Assembly (NCBI GenBank): GCA_019137255.1 | Contig: WPDH01000316.1 | Location: 1 to 16,316 of the forward strand | Direction of reading: 5' to 3' | DNA: 16,316 nucleotides | Source of the DNA: Corinectria fuckeliana | Taxonomy: Eukaryota > Ascomycota > Sordariomycetes > Hypocreales > Nectriaceae | Shown: piece after piece, positions 8,595-16,316 of the stretch | Layout: every line of letters starts with the position of its first letter | Position numbering within the stretch: the stretch's first letter is position 1 | Notes under the pieces: generated by a model | What the model saw: only the letters and a program-made list of their open reading frames with translations | What the model was told of the DNA's origin: nothing | Database searches by the model: none | Position numbers and translations under genes: made by a program

Positions 8595-10937
8595 ATGGAT
8601 CGCTACCCCAGCAGTGACGATTGGCAATCCCAATCCAGTGGGAACATTGCCAGGAAGCCAGTTCCGTCCTCTGACAGGGACATCTCCGCCCTCAGCTCGC
8701 CTACTACCCCACAAACTCCCTGGATGGGGCACTCCGCGGCCTACTTGACCCATTCTCCAAGTCAGTCCACCGATGCTGGGTACCCATCACCATCAAGCAT
8801 CTGGGATCCGATACAGCAGACGCCACAGAGCGCAATCCCACGGCCCTATCATCGCAAGACGGATAGCCAAACTGGACTCCTCAGTCCATATCTCACTGAT
8901 GGTTTCCCCCCCGTGCGACCAGCCTCCGCCCAGGATCGGCCACCTCCGTACCGACCACGCATCGTGGAGTGGTTGAGAAACCATTGGACTCCAGCATGGA
9001 GCATGTACGCCTTTCTCCTCGCGGGAATCGCCTTTGCCTGTGGACATCATGCGTTTTACAACCGTCTCCACGGCAAAGAGGCGGACAACCAATTGCGCAT
9101 GCTCCGATACGGAACTGCCATCGCCTTCTTCGCCAAGGCAAGTCTTGTCACCGCCGCCATCTTGGCCTATCGTCAGCGAGTATGGATGATGGTTCGTCGA
9201 AAGCTCCTGTCACTAGGCGTCGTCGACTCACTTTTCGCCGCCGCCGAAGATCTGACGGCTTTGTTCCATTGGGAGGCGTTCAGAGGCGCCAAGGTCGCCA
9301 TGCTTCTTGCGATATACATCTGGATGACACCTTTGGTGGTCATATTGACTTCCGAAACTCTTTCGGTCGTTCCAAAGACCGTTCGGGAACACACCATGTG
9401 TCCCAATATCACAACACTCAATTTCACCCACGAGGAAACCAACGACTTTCGAGACCCAAGTGTGACAGAGGAGGGCCTCTTCAAGCTGTCAGTTTCTTTA
9501 TGGAACACAACTACGACAGAGTCACACGTCGACCTGAGCGACCCTAACTCGTTTGACTATTGGATCTCTAGCAGTTCGCAATTCAAGGAGGTTGCTATGA
9601 GAAGTCAATATTACAAACAAGCAGTTGCTCTGACGAATGCTAGCGTTGATATTTGCGGCACTGGATGGAACTGCTCGTTCACCATAGAGTTTACTGGCCC
9701 AAGCTACAACTGCACCGAAGTCGCATCCGGAGTTGGTGACATGGCGCACAAACTTGGAGACGCGGAAGCGCCGTTTAACACCAGCCAAATCTTGCCACAG
9801 GGAGACTTTATGTACCTTGCCATAGCCGATCAGGGAGATTACGGAGGGGAGCAGATTGATTCTGGGCCTGGCGGCGTCCCAAAACAGAAACCACCGTATC
9901 CCAGAAATACAGGCGCCTTCAGGACCGAGCCTTTGCTGTGGATAGGGTACGCGGTTACTGACCTGGCTACTAAGGAGTTGCCCAAGGACAAGAACGATTC
10001 AAGATGGGATGCGAATGCTTTCACCCCAAAGATCTTGGGTTGTGAGCATTTTGAGTCACGGTACACAGTTGAACTGAACTACACAAACGGCTTTCAAAGT
10101 CACCAAGTCCACCGCAAGCTCGGGTCCAAGGTCATCGACACGAGATTTCTTCCAGGAGTGAATCAAGGCAACGAAAAGTTACTAGACAACACAACGGCGA
10201 CACCCCAGACCAACTACGTGTTCCCGAAAGACTTGCGGAACTACCGCAGAACAGCGACGTACCATTCAGTCGGGAAACAGTTCCGCGACATCATCAACGG
10301 AACTATTGCCCTCACAAACCGGGTCGCTACTGGCCGCGCGCTCGAATCGCGCCTTATCGACAGGCAGAGGAACTATTTGACCGTCAAACATTTCCCGCGG
10401 GAACTCGAAAGGTTCTACGAGGAGATCATTCTGTCGCTGCTGTCTGACCCGCAGTTTCTCGCAGTTTCCATGGCGCATGATCCATCAAGGATGGCGCAAA
10501 TGGAGAACAGCACTGTCGATGCGATGTATCCCTGCACAAGAGAGCGTACGGCCAACTGCTACTTCTACCATATCGAAGACCTCTGGGTGGTATATGCGTT
10601 GGCCATTCTCATGGCAATCACCGGGGTAGTGCTCGGTATTGGAGCAATGGGACATGAGCATGTGATGAAAGACACGCGGTTCTCGTCCATCGTTGCTGCT
10701 ACGAGGGGCCAGAGTCTCAACAGAGTCCATTGGGGAAGTGATCCTGATGTGAAGAAGCTCAAGGTTGGGTTCGGGCTTGTGCCGGACGATGCGGGAGAAA
10801 GGAGATATGGGTTTGGACTGGAGGGCCATGTGGCGCAGCATGCGCAGGAGAGAGCGACTCGGTCGCCAGTTATTCATTTGATGGAATGGAGAGAAAGAAG
10901 AGCCAGCCGATTGATGGGTGAGGCAAGGCTGCAATGA
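8595..10937 (+). CDS. Large intronless membrane glycoprotein, fungal family of unknown function
   Basis: A single uninterrupted frame of 780 residues opens at an ATG in good context (CAACCATGG). Residues 1 to about 125 are Ser/Pro-rich and hydrophilic, probably a disordered cytosolic region. Membrane helices are predicted at about 135-155, 172-192, 231-252 and 663-684. Between helices 3 and 4 lies a loop of about 410 residues with twelve N-glycosylation sequons (N271, 276, 304, 348, 359, 372, 395, 467, 495, 532, 568, 638) and several cysteines (269, 354, 360, 373, 483, 647, 655). All sequons fall in this loop and none lies before helix 3, which fits a topology with N- and C-termini inside and the loop outside or lumenal. 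The C-terminal 95 residues are basic. The architecture matches a common Pezizomycotina membrane protein family; some members carry the database label formylmethionine deformylase-like, but I see no deformylase motif and give no function. The gene looks intact. Confidence 0.85.
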   Translation: MDRYPSSDDWQSQSSGNIARKPVPSSDRDISALSSPTTPQTPWMGHSAAYLTHSPSQSTDAGYPSPSSIWDPIQQTPQSAIPRPYHRKTDSQTGLLSPYLTDGFPPVRPASAQDRPPPYRPRIVEWLRNHWTPAWSMYAFLLAGIAFACGHHAFYNRLHGKEADNQLRMLRYGTAIAFFAKASLVTAAILAYRQRVWMMVRRKLLSLGVVDSLFAAAEDLTALFHWEAFRGAKVAMLLAIYIWMTPLVVILTSETLSVVPKTVREHTMCPNITTLNFTHEETNDFRDPSVTEEGLFKLSVSLWNTTTTESHVDLSDPNSFDYWISSSSQFKEVAMRSQYYKQAVALTNASVDICGTGWNCSFTIEFTGPSYNCTEVASGVGDMAHKLGDAEAPFNTSQILPQGDFMYLAIADQGDYGGEQIDSGPGGVPKQKPPYPRNTGAFRTEPLLWIGYAVTDLATKELPKDKNDSRWDANAFTPKILGCEHFESRYTVELNYTNGFQSHQVHRKLGSKVIDTRFLPGVNQGNEKLLDNTTATPQTNYVFPKDLRNYRRTATYHSVGKQFRDIINGTIALTNRVATGRALESRLIDRQRNYLTVKHFPRELERFYEEIILSLLSDPQFLAVSMAHDPSRMAQMENSTVDAMYPCTRERTANCYFYHIEDLWVVYALAILMAITGVVLGIGAMGHEHVMKDTRFSSIVAATRGQSLNRVHWGSDPDVKKLKVGFGLVPDDAGERRYGFGLEGHVAQHAQERATRSPVIHLMEWRERRASRLMGEARLQ

Positions 10938-11897
10938 ATGGTATCTTGGCGACAATATTTCTCCTGGTTGGCAAGTGATGATAAGTTTGTTACTGCACTG
11001 TGTTTTCTGGGCGTTTACAGTACCTAGCGATCCAGGTTGCACTCAAGGCCTCTGATGTTAAGCTAATATGGCTGCCCTTAAAGAGAATGCCCAAATATGA
11101 ATATGAAACCATCGCTCTACTAACTTCCTAGTCACTGACCAGCCATTGAGATCTTAATCCTGCGATACGTTAGAGAGAACCCAATCAATACAGTATATAA
11201 TGGCGATGATGAATGGCGTTGCCAGGGGAGAAAACGCAACGTGTTGGTAAAATGTAAGGAATACGATCAAGCAACGTGGGAGCCATGGAGCAATTCGTGA
11301 ACAAAGAGGCGCTGGACATCTACAAACAGGAGTAGGGAAGCTTTCTGCCGGCCAAGGGAGATAGATGGCTTCGAAAGGCACAACTGTAGCTTAGCTGCTG
11401 GAACTGGCTCACACGGATCAAGGCCAGGTTAATCAAGTTGATCAACAAAGGAAAGTCAAAGAGAGACTAGAGCATCGGACAAAACAAGCAATCAATTTCG
11501 AGAAGGTAAAAAGATATGCCTCTTCCTAAGCGCTTGTTTTCTCGAGCAGCAATGAGCTGCGTCAAAAAGGCGAGGGACGAGGCGATCGTCTTGTCGGCTG
11601 AGGTAGGCGCTTAGTTCTGCTCTTGTAGTAGAGCGAACTGTGCACGGTCCTGCTCCTACACTTACATATACATAAATAGATAAGATAAAAATAAAAATAG
11701 TTAATACTACTTTAATCTTATTTCTTAATTCTCACTTAACCTTACGTTAAGGTCTTTCTATCAAGGTAGGGCGAGTAGCGCTTCACATACGTTACAATAA
11801 CCTCTTCTCGACGGTGCAAACACCACCATCGCCATCCTTGTCACTCTTCTTCCCACCGTCCGGCTAGAGCATAAAACCATACACAAAAGCTGTTCGA
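10938..11897. other. Intergenic region with an AT-rich patch
   Basis: No gene is supported here. The first part is presumably the 3' UTR and terminator of the 780-residue gene. From about 11655 to 11757 the DNA turns AT-rich (TACATAAATAGATAAGATAA and following), resembling a small repeat scar just before the 3' end of the phosphotransferase pseudogene. A minus-strand frame at 11154-11381 was judged accidental. Confidence 0.4.
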
Positions 11898-13080
11898 TCA
11901 CTCGCCACCAGAGGAAAAACGAGCAGTACACTCCTCCTTGTATGCTCTTAGCTGCTCCATCTTCGTCTGTGAATTTTTCCATCTCTGCACGCGCCTTGTC
12001 GTCAAGCAGGTCAACACCTGGGCTGCCATCATGGAGTGCGGCCCAATAGGCAGCGTCATCTCAAAACTCTTTCTTGCTACGTTGTTGAGCTGGAAACTCC
12101 TAGTCCTCCACGAGTCACGCATCCGGGTAGAAAGCAGTGGTTCGCCAGGTTGCTTCGTCGCTGCTGATCCCCCTTCCACTCGTTCTAACGGTTGAAGAAA
12201 CTGCCCCATTCTAAGCTCATATAGAGCTACGAATTCTTCCTTGGAGCCGCGGTCAAGCCACACTTCCGGCCCAGACAGTAACAGCCACTACGGAGGTCGT
12301 ACGTGAACTGGGCCGGCATGACATTTGTGTACTCTAAATCGAGCACAGCAGTAATACGGAGCGTCTCCGGATCGACTAGCATATTGGAACGTCGCATATC
12401 GTCGCAGAAGGATATAAGCGGACCGGCGTCGCTAATGCAGTATTTCGGGATAAGCTGCGAGAAACGATGGCAGGCAATAAACCGCTGGTGAGCGATTTCC
12501 GAGTCGTCGGCGATGTTTCGTTGTGTCCAAGCGTGGGTCAGATGCTCGCTCGCGACTGATTTCAGATAGTCGATTGCGTGGTCAAACGGGCGGTAGGAAA
12601 ACGATCAACGGGATAGCCAGCGACGGTTGCCAATTCGTTCATATTGTAAGTGAGAGGTCTTCCGGTAACAGACCATGTGTCCAATCCGCGGTCCTTCGAT
12701 ATGGCACCGATCCGAAAGAAGGTGAGTTGAGAAAGTTGGAGCAAGTGATCGGCGACTTCCTAGTAGATCTTGTCCAGCAGTGCGTTGTCGATGTTCGGAT
12801 TTAGGACCTGGTCGTCTTGATCGTCCTCGCTCGGTTGCTTCAGGACAGTTGATAAACGCACTCCTTTAGCATAGTCCATGATGATAAATGGCCTAAGTTG
12901 ATGCGGGCTCTCCACAGCCAGACTTTAGCTATGTATACGTGGAATAGGAATCGTGGTGTGTTGGCGGAGGTATTCCATGACGTGGGCTTCGTTGGCGACC
13001 TTTTCATCCCTCAGAGCTGTTGCCGTGTGTCCCGGTTTCGGGAAACGGATAATGGCAAATAGGGTCAAGGAGCAAGATGT
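11898..13080 (-). pseudogene. APH / phosphotransferase-family (kinase-like fold) pseudogene
   Basis: Reading the minus strand downward, the protein is collinear with fungal aminoglycoside-phosphotransferase-like proteins but broken repeatedly. In order: FAIIRFPKPG (near 13053), DEKVANEAHVMEYL, FIIMDYAKG (near 12888), GAISKD and WSVTGRPLTYNMNE (to about 12600). Then, in a second frame, come the catalytic-loop equivalent FCDDMRRSNMLVDPETL (about 12409-12360) and the metal-site LDLEYTN. A third frame carries WLLLSGPEVWLDRG and MRDSW, and ARKSFEM ends near 12060. The C-terminal helices follow in two further frame changes. I count stops at 12927-12925 (TAA), 12762-12760 (TAG) and 12290-12288 (TAG), and frame changes near 12597, 12298, 12060 and 11965. 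Two of the TAGs sit where relatives, as I recall them, have Gln and Trp. The N-terminal end before about 13080 is missing. These proteins phosphorylate unknown small molecules in fungi; this copy is dead. Confidence 0.8.
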
Positions 13081-13190
13081 CTGGTGGAAATAGAGATATA
13101 AAATAATAACATATATGAAAATAGAAAAGGTCCACTGAATATTGAATGTAGAAAAGGGAACGGCATAGTCTAAGTACCTGGTTGTGGGAG
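13081..13190. other. AT-rich spacer between two head-to-head pseudogenes
   Basis: The DNA drops sharply in GC between the truncated 5' end of the phosphotransferase relic and the truncated 5' end of the transporter relic (for example TATAAAATAATAACATATAT near 13096). It probably marks the junction of a deletion or insertion that removed the starts of both genes. It can be read as an intron with splice-like ends, but the would-be first exon lies on the opposite strand of the transporter relic. Confidence 0.4.
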
Positions 13191-13199
13191 GCTAAGTTG

Positions 13200-14050
13200 G
13201 TTCCTATCCGGCATCTTGGTGGGACCGACAATGCGCCTTTGCTTGGCGGGGTTGTCATTGCGTTCACCTCGTGGATTCCTTTTCTGGATCCTATCTGAGT
13301 TTTTGTTCTTGGCTACTGTGCTCGTCGTGTTTCTCTTGCCGGAGACGATTCACGATGCGTAGCTCGGCAGCCTTGTCAACCCAATGGCGGTAATTCGGCC
13401 CTTGGTTCATTCCCCAAACCTCTAGATCACAGCCCTGGCTGTTCCGGCCATCATCTGGAGTCAGTACTCGTTGCTCACACCGATCCGTCCCGTGTTGAGC
13501 CCGCAATTTGACTTGACAATGCCGCTTCAGAGTGAGCTCTTCTACTTGGCTCCCCGGCGGAGGATATCTCACCAGTAGCTTTTTCCGAGGCCGGTGGTCG
13601 GATTGCACGGTTGCGAAATGCATCGGAAGGCGGGGACGGCGAGTTCCGAAGGATTGCCTCAAAGCCCACCGTGCTGGTCATGATCGTAGTTGTCCCAACA
13701 TGCGTGGTTCTTTACGGAAGAAGTGCGGAGGAGAAGCTTAGAGGTATCCCCTTGTGGTCTTTGTCATGTTTCTGCAAAGATTTGCGCAACTCTTTTAGAT
13801 CCCGAGTCTCAGCACGTACTGCATCCACGTGATGCAAGATAAATGGCGGAGTTCTGTGGTTGTGGCTGGCAACTATCTGACAAGGTTCCTGTTTGCTGCT
13901 GCAGGAACAGCGGTGTGCTTACCGGCTATTGAAGCACTTGGGGTGGGTTTGTTCAGCACGATCTCGGGGATGTCTATATCATGCACCAGGTTCGTGATCT
14001 GGTTGTTGCCGATTCATGGAGACAAATGGCGTCGATCAAGAGGAAGCTAA
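13200..14050 (+). pseudogene. Major facilitator superfamily (DHA1-type) transporter pseudogene
   Basis: Pieces of one 12-helix drug/H+ antiporter-type transporter appear in order on the plus strand in shifting frames. PLLGGVVIAFTSW, the motif C/helix 5 region, is at 13236-13274. FLFLATVLVVFLLPETIHD (helix 6 and the start of the central loop) ends at 13359, with TAG at 13360-13362 and another at 13423-13425. ITALAVPAI, PVLSPQFDL and LFYLAP (helices 7-8) lie in that same frame. GGGYLTSSFFRGRWSD and RRGRRVPKD, a motif A-like loop, sit in a second frame from about 13553. PTCVVLYGRSAEE is in a third frame, and VVAGNYLTRFLFAAAG with ALGVGLFSTISGM, helices 11-12, is in a fourth stretch ending at 14050. 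Helices 1-4 are missing. At least four frame changes and two stops make this non-functional. Substrate class (drugs or metabolites) is family knowledge only. Confidence 0.75.
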
Positions 14051-14784
14051 ACCGTTTCATGAAACAAGAGGCAGGGAAACTAGATACGCCATAACTTGAA
14101 GCCTTTGATATTGATGTCGTTGGGTGTCCAAGACAAGCTACACCGTACGACAGATGGCATTGTTGTTCTATGCAATCTAACGACTGATAGGCATTTGATT
14201 GGACGGCGTCTACTTATCTACTTTTGTTAGTTCGCGCTGAATATCTTCTATTAACACTGTAACTGCAAGTCTGCCAGTTGCTAGACCGCACTACTGCGGA
14301 CCTCGCTGTGAAGATTTCCTTGCGAGCACCTAGACATGAGCTTGAGGCAAATAGACTTGGCTATCGTAGCTGCATGCTTAAGGATACTGCTTGCATGTCG
14401 TATCTCTTGTATCTCCAGTTGTTCTGTTGCTATCTTCTTGGTGACTGTTGCTGAAACCGTCTCGGATACATGATCTGGCTTCCTCGTTCCAATCGCCCCG
14501 TGTACGCTGCAAACTTCTCAGCCCTTTTTAGCTTGCTGAATACTCACGGCTCTAGGATTTTAACATCGCCCCTCAACTCTAGAAAGCGGAGGCCAATACG
14601 GCATTTCACAAAGCGTAGCTAAGTTGTCGTGCCATTTTCTCTCTATTCCCAAAGGGGGCGTATTCCATTGGCTGTAGTTGGTCCGACAGCTTCAGGGGTA
14701 TCTAGTAGTTAAGGATACGATCATACTATCATTACTGTATACTATTGTAGTTACTAGAACAGAAATTTCATGACGGGCTGAGTC
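14051..14784. other. Intergenic region without a supported gene
   Basis: About 730 bases between the transporter relic and the 3' end of the AflR-type regulator gene. Composition is near average, becoming AT-richer around 14705-14760. I found no protein-like frame, RNA gene or repeat. Confidence 0.4.
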
Positions 14785-15951
14785 TCAAGCATTAAGTGGG
14801 AGACTATTGATGAGGCTCTTCGTGTGTTTCACGAGCGTTACACACATAGGCTCCTTGTCTGAGAAATGATGATTGTGATGGGAATGCGCAAGGGCATGAT
14901 CCATGCCGGCACAATTGCCTAGAGTGCCCGAGTGCCAGCCCACTTGCCTATCTTCCATCAACTGGAGCAAAGCCGCGAAAGAGGTTGAGGATGGGTGGGC
15001 CGGGCCGAAAATGTCTGCCTTCACGACCTCCTTGGCAAGTAACTCCCATTTCGCAGCGCTCAAGCTGAGAGGGAAACTGAGCGGGATGAGGCCTCCGTCT
15101 CCAGTACACGAGTGCAAGTCGCGCGGCTGAGATTCACTGACGAAGAACGTCTTGGATTCGAGGTTGTTGTTCGCGCGTTTGGCCTCCGCTTCGATGGATA
15201 AGACAAGTCTCCGATAAGTCTCGGCAATCGAAACCAGAAGCGTGTTGAGCAGCTGGGAGTTTTGCATTGCCCAGACGAACTGGCTCGGACAGACTGAGCA
15301 TTGAAGAACGGCCGATGCTCTCGCAGTAATGCCCCTCAGCTGACCCAGTCCCGTTGTGAAGGGAGTAATTTCCGCAGGACCGCAGCTCCTCCAAGGACAA
15401 ATAGAGACTTGCGAGACAGGAGCAGGACGGCTTTTCGGATATGGAGCCGATGCCCAAGAGGGACGGGTCTGCATCTGGCGGGACATTGGTCTCACACCTG
15501 GGAATGCAGTCAGGAAGCAGTCACGGTTGGGACTTGGGAAGCTTCACATACCCCCAATCGGCAGCACCAATGTTCAAATCAAAGGCCACTGGAGGTTCAA
15601 GGTCAAGCGTATCGATATTTAGGTCTGGATTTAAAGCACCAAATATTTCTGTTTCAGCTGAGGATGGAGGAGTATCGTTGCTCGCGGTGGCACTGCTGGT
15701 CGGCTCCTCATCTCCGGCTTGAACCTTTCGCTTTTTGCCTTTGGGTCTTCCCATGGGCCGACGAGCCGAGTAATTGCAGTGGTCGCCAGCACCAGCACAT
15801 CTCCCACAGGCTGGGGATCCTCCATCACATCTCTGCTTTTTTTGCCCTCCTTGAGTCAGTATGGGAACTCGTGCAGTTGACAGCTAGGGGATTCACTGCA
15901 TTGCTCGCAAGATGCCCTCCTTTGGGAAGCGTCTTGTGCTGCTGGGGCCAT
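14785..15951 (-). CDS. AflR-family Zn(II)2Cys6 transcription factor with one apparent frameshift
   Basis: Minus strand, ATG at 15951 in context CCATGGCC. Exons: 15951-15897, 15846-15552, and 15497-14785. Intron 1 (50 bases, GTGAAT..GGAG) splits the zinc cluster. With this acceptor the six cysteines fall at residues 15, 18, 25, 32, 35 and 42, a perfect C-x2-C-x6-C-x6-C-x2-C-x6-C, followed by the basic linker MGRPKGKKRK. The alternative acceptor three bases earlier would break the spacing. Intron 2 (54 bases) has a GTATGT donor, CTGAC branch site and CCCAG acceptor. The C-terminal part matches the AflR regulatory domain: CSCLASLYLSLEEL, then AVLQCSVC, NTLLVSIAETYRRL, and MCVTLVKHTKSL near the end. 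Between LSLEEL and the rest the frame must shift by one base, near 15370-15390. No good GTA/GTG donor is available there for a third intron, so this is a recent frameshift or a sequence error. Such factors usually sit in, and switch on, secondary-metabolite clusters. If the shift is real the regulatory domain is lost. Confidence 0.7.
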
Positions 15952-16129
15952 GGACTACTATGGGAAGGATACCGTCATCCCTACCGCAAAGTCTTTGAGG
16001 TATTTGCAACCCGTTTGAGGCTATTGTGCTGGAAGGATTCTGCTGGTGCTGTGAGTAAGAGCGAGAGCGAGTGAGAAGGGTGGAGTAGTACAGAAGGCTA
16101 TAAGGCCTGGTATCTTATATTAACTTTTT
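15952..16129 (-). promoter_or_regulatory. Upstream region of the AflR-type regulator gene
   Basis: This stretch of about 180 bases separates the start codon at 15951 from the RIPped block and is the only normal-composition DNA available as promoter on this side. No convincing TATA box or operator was found. The nearby AT-rich repeat could influence expression through heterochromatin spread, but that is inference. Confidence 0.3.
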
Positions 16130-16316
16130 TTGGAAATTTCGCTAGAGTCACTCTATACTATATACTTATATAATCTTATATACTCTTATATAATCCTATT
16201 TTATACATATTAATTAATCTTTAAATATTTTTAAGTTTTTTTTTACTAGAGTTACTTAATATAATATACTCTTATATAATCTTATTATATATATTTATTA
16301 AGATCTTAAGATTAGA
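16130..16316. repeat. RIPped AT-rich block with internal direct repeats
   Basis: Composition switches abruptly to TpA-rich DNA. From 16151 to the window end only one CpA (about 16205) and no TpG were found. A 20-base string starting at 16181 (TACTCTTATATAATCCTATT) recurs at 16267 with a single mismatch, and CTAGAGT occurs at 16142 and 16246, so diverged repeat units of roughly 90-100 bases seem to be present. It resembles the left-end block in composition. The element continues beyond the window. Confidence 0.7.

Noticed and set aside
13178..13258. A possible first exon (ATG at 13258) with splice-like ends joining in frame to the phosphotransferase relic at 13080
   Set aside because: The same bases on the plus strand encode the transporter helix PLLGGVVIAFTSW, and the minus-strand translation has no kinase-family similarity.
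15331..15377. A third intron in the AflR-type gene, restoring frame
   Set aside because: The only GT in workable phase is a non-consensus GTCCTG, and removing the segment would delete residues that look conserved in the regulatory domain.
15301..16074. A 257-codon plus-strand open frame
   Set aside because: It lies antisense to the zinc cluster and regulatory domain of the AflR-type gene, whose splicing and motifs are clear, and its translation has no recognisable features.
1..16316. A Starship-type or other large mobile element
   Set aside because: No tyrosine-recombinase (DUF3435) gene, reverse transcriptase, transposase or terminal repeats were recognised; the RIPped blocks are too eroded to identify.

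Overview
The window reads as nuclear DNA of a filamentous ascomycete (Pezizomycotina, probably Sordariomycetes). The evidence is short GT-AG introns (49 to 198 bases) with CTAAC/CTGAC branch sites, fungal-type gene families, and AT-rich blocks with the dinucleotide signature of repeat-induced point mutation (RIP). The first 855 bases contain no CpA and no TpG. No tRNA, rRNA, telomere repeat or intact transposon was recognised.

Layout from left to right: a RIP-saturated block (1 to about 905) runs straight into a broken NLR-type gene remnant with C2H2 zinc fingers (912-1928). Two intact convergent genes follow. One is a TMEM97/EMA19-family four-helix ER protein (2353-3136, +, 3 exons). The other is a signal-peptide type I membrane protein of unknown function (4310-3321, -, 2 exons). 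Then comes a gene graveyard: a methyltransferase relic with three frameshifts (5400-4745, -), a small ORF with a hydrophobic segment, two open-frame relics on the minus strand in partly RIPped DNA (6178-5915 and 6648-6403), and a probable von Willebrand A-domain relic (6909-7160, +). An intact intronless 780-residue membrane glycoprotein gene lies at 8595-10937. Beyond it are a phosphotransferase (APH/kinase-like) pseudogene (13080-11898, -) and an MFS transporter pseudogene (about 13200-14050, +), lying head to head. Last is an AflR-family Zn2Cys6 regulator (15951-14785, -) that is complete apart from one apparent frameshift. A second RIPped AT-rich block closes the window.

Three intact, ordinary-looking genes therefore sit among at least six decayed ones, between two RIP-mutated blocks. 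Where the ancestral residue can be guessed, several stop codons fit C-to-T (or G-to-A) changes in Gln or Trp codons. An AflR-type regulator, a methyltransferase and an MFS pump are typical of secondary-metabolite clusters, so part of this region may be a dead cluster, but no backbone synthase is present. I found no convincing new molecular system. The most interesting content is the RIP boundary inside an NLR gene, the near-intact regulator, and the unidentified relics at 5915-6648.
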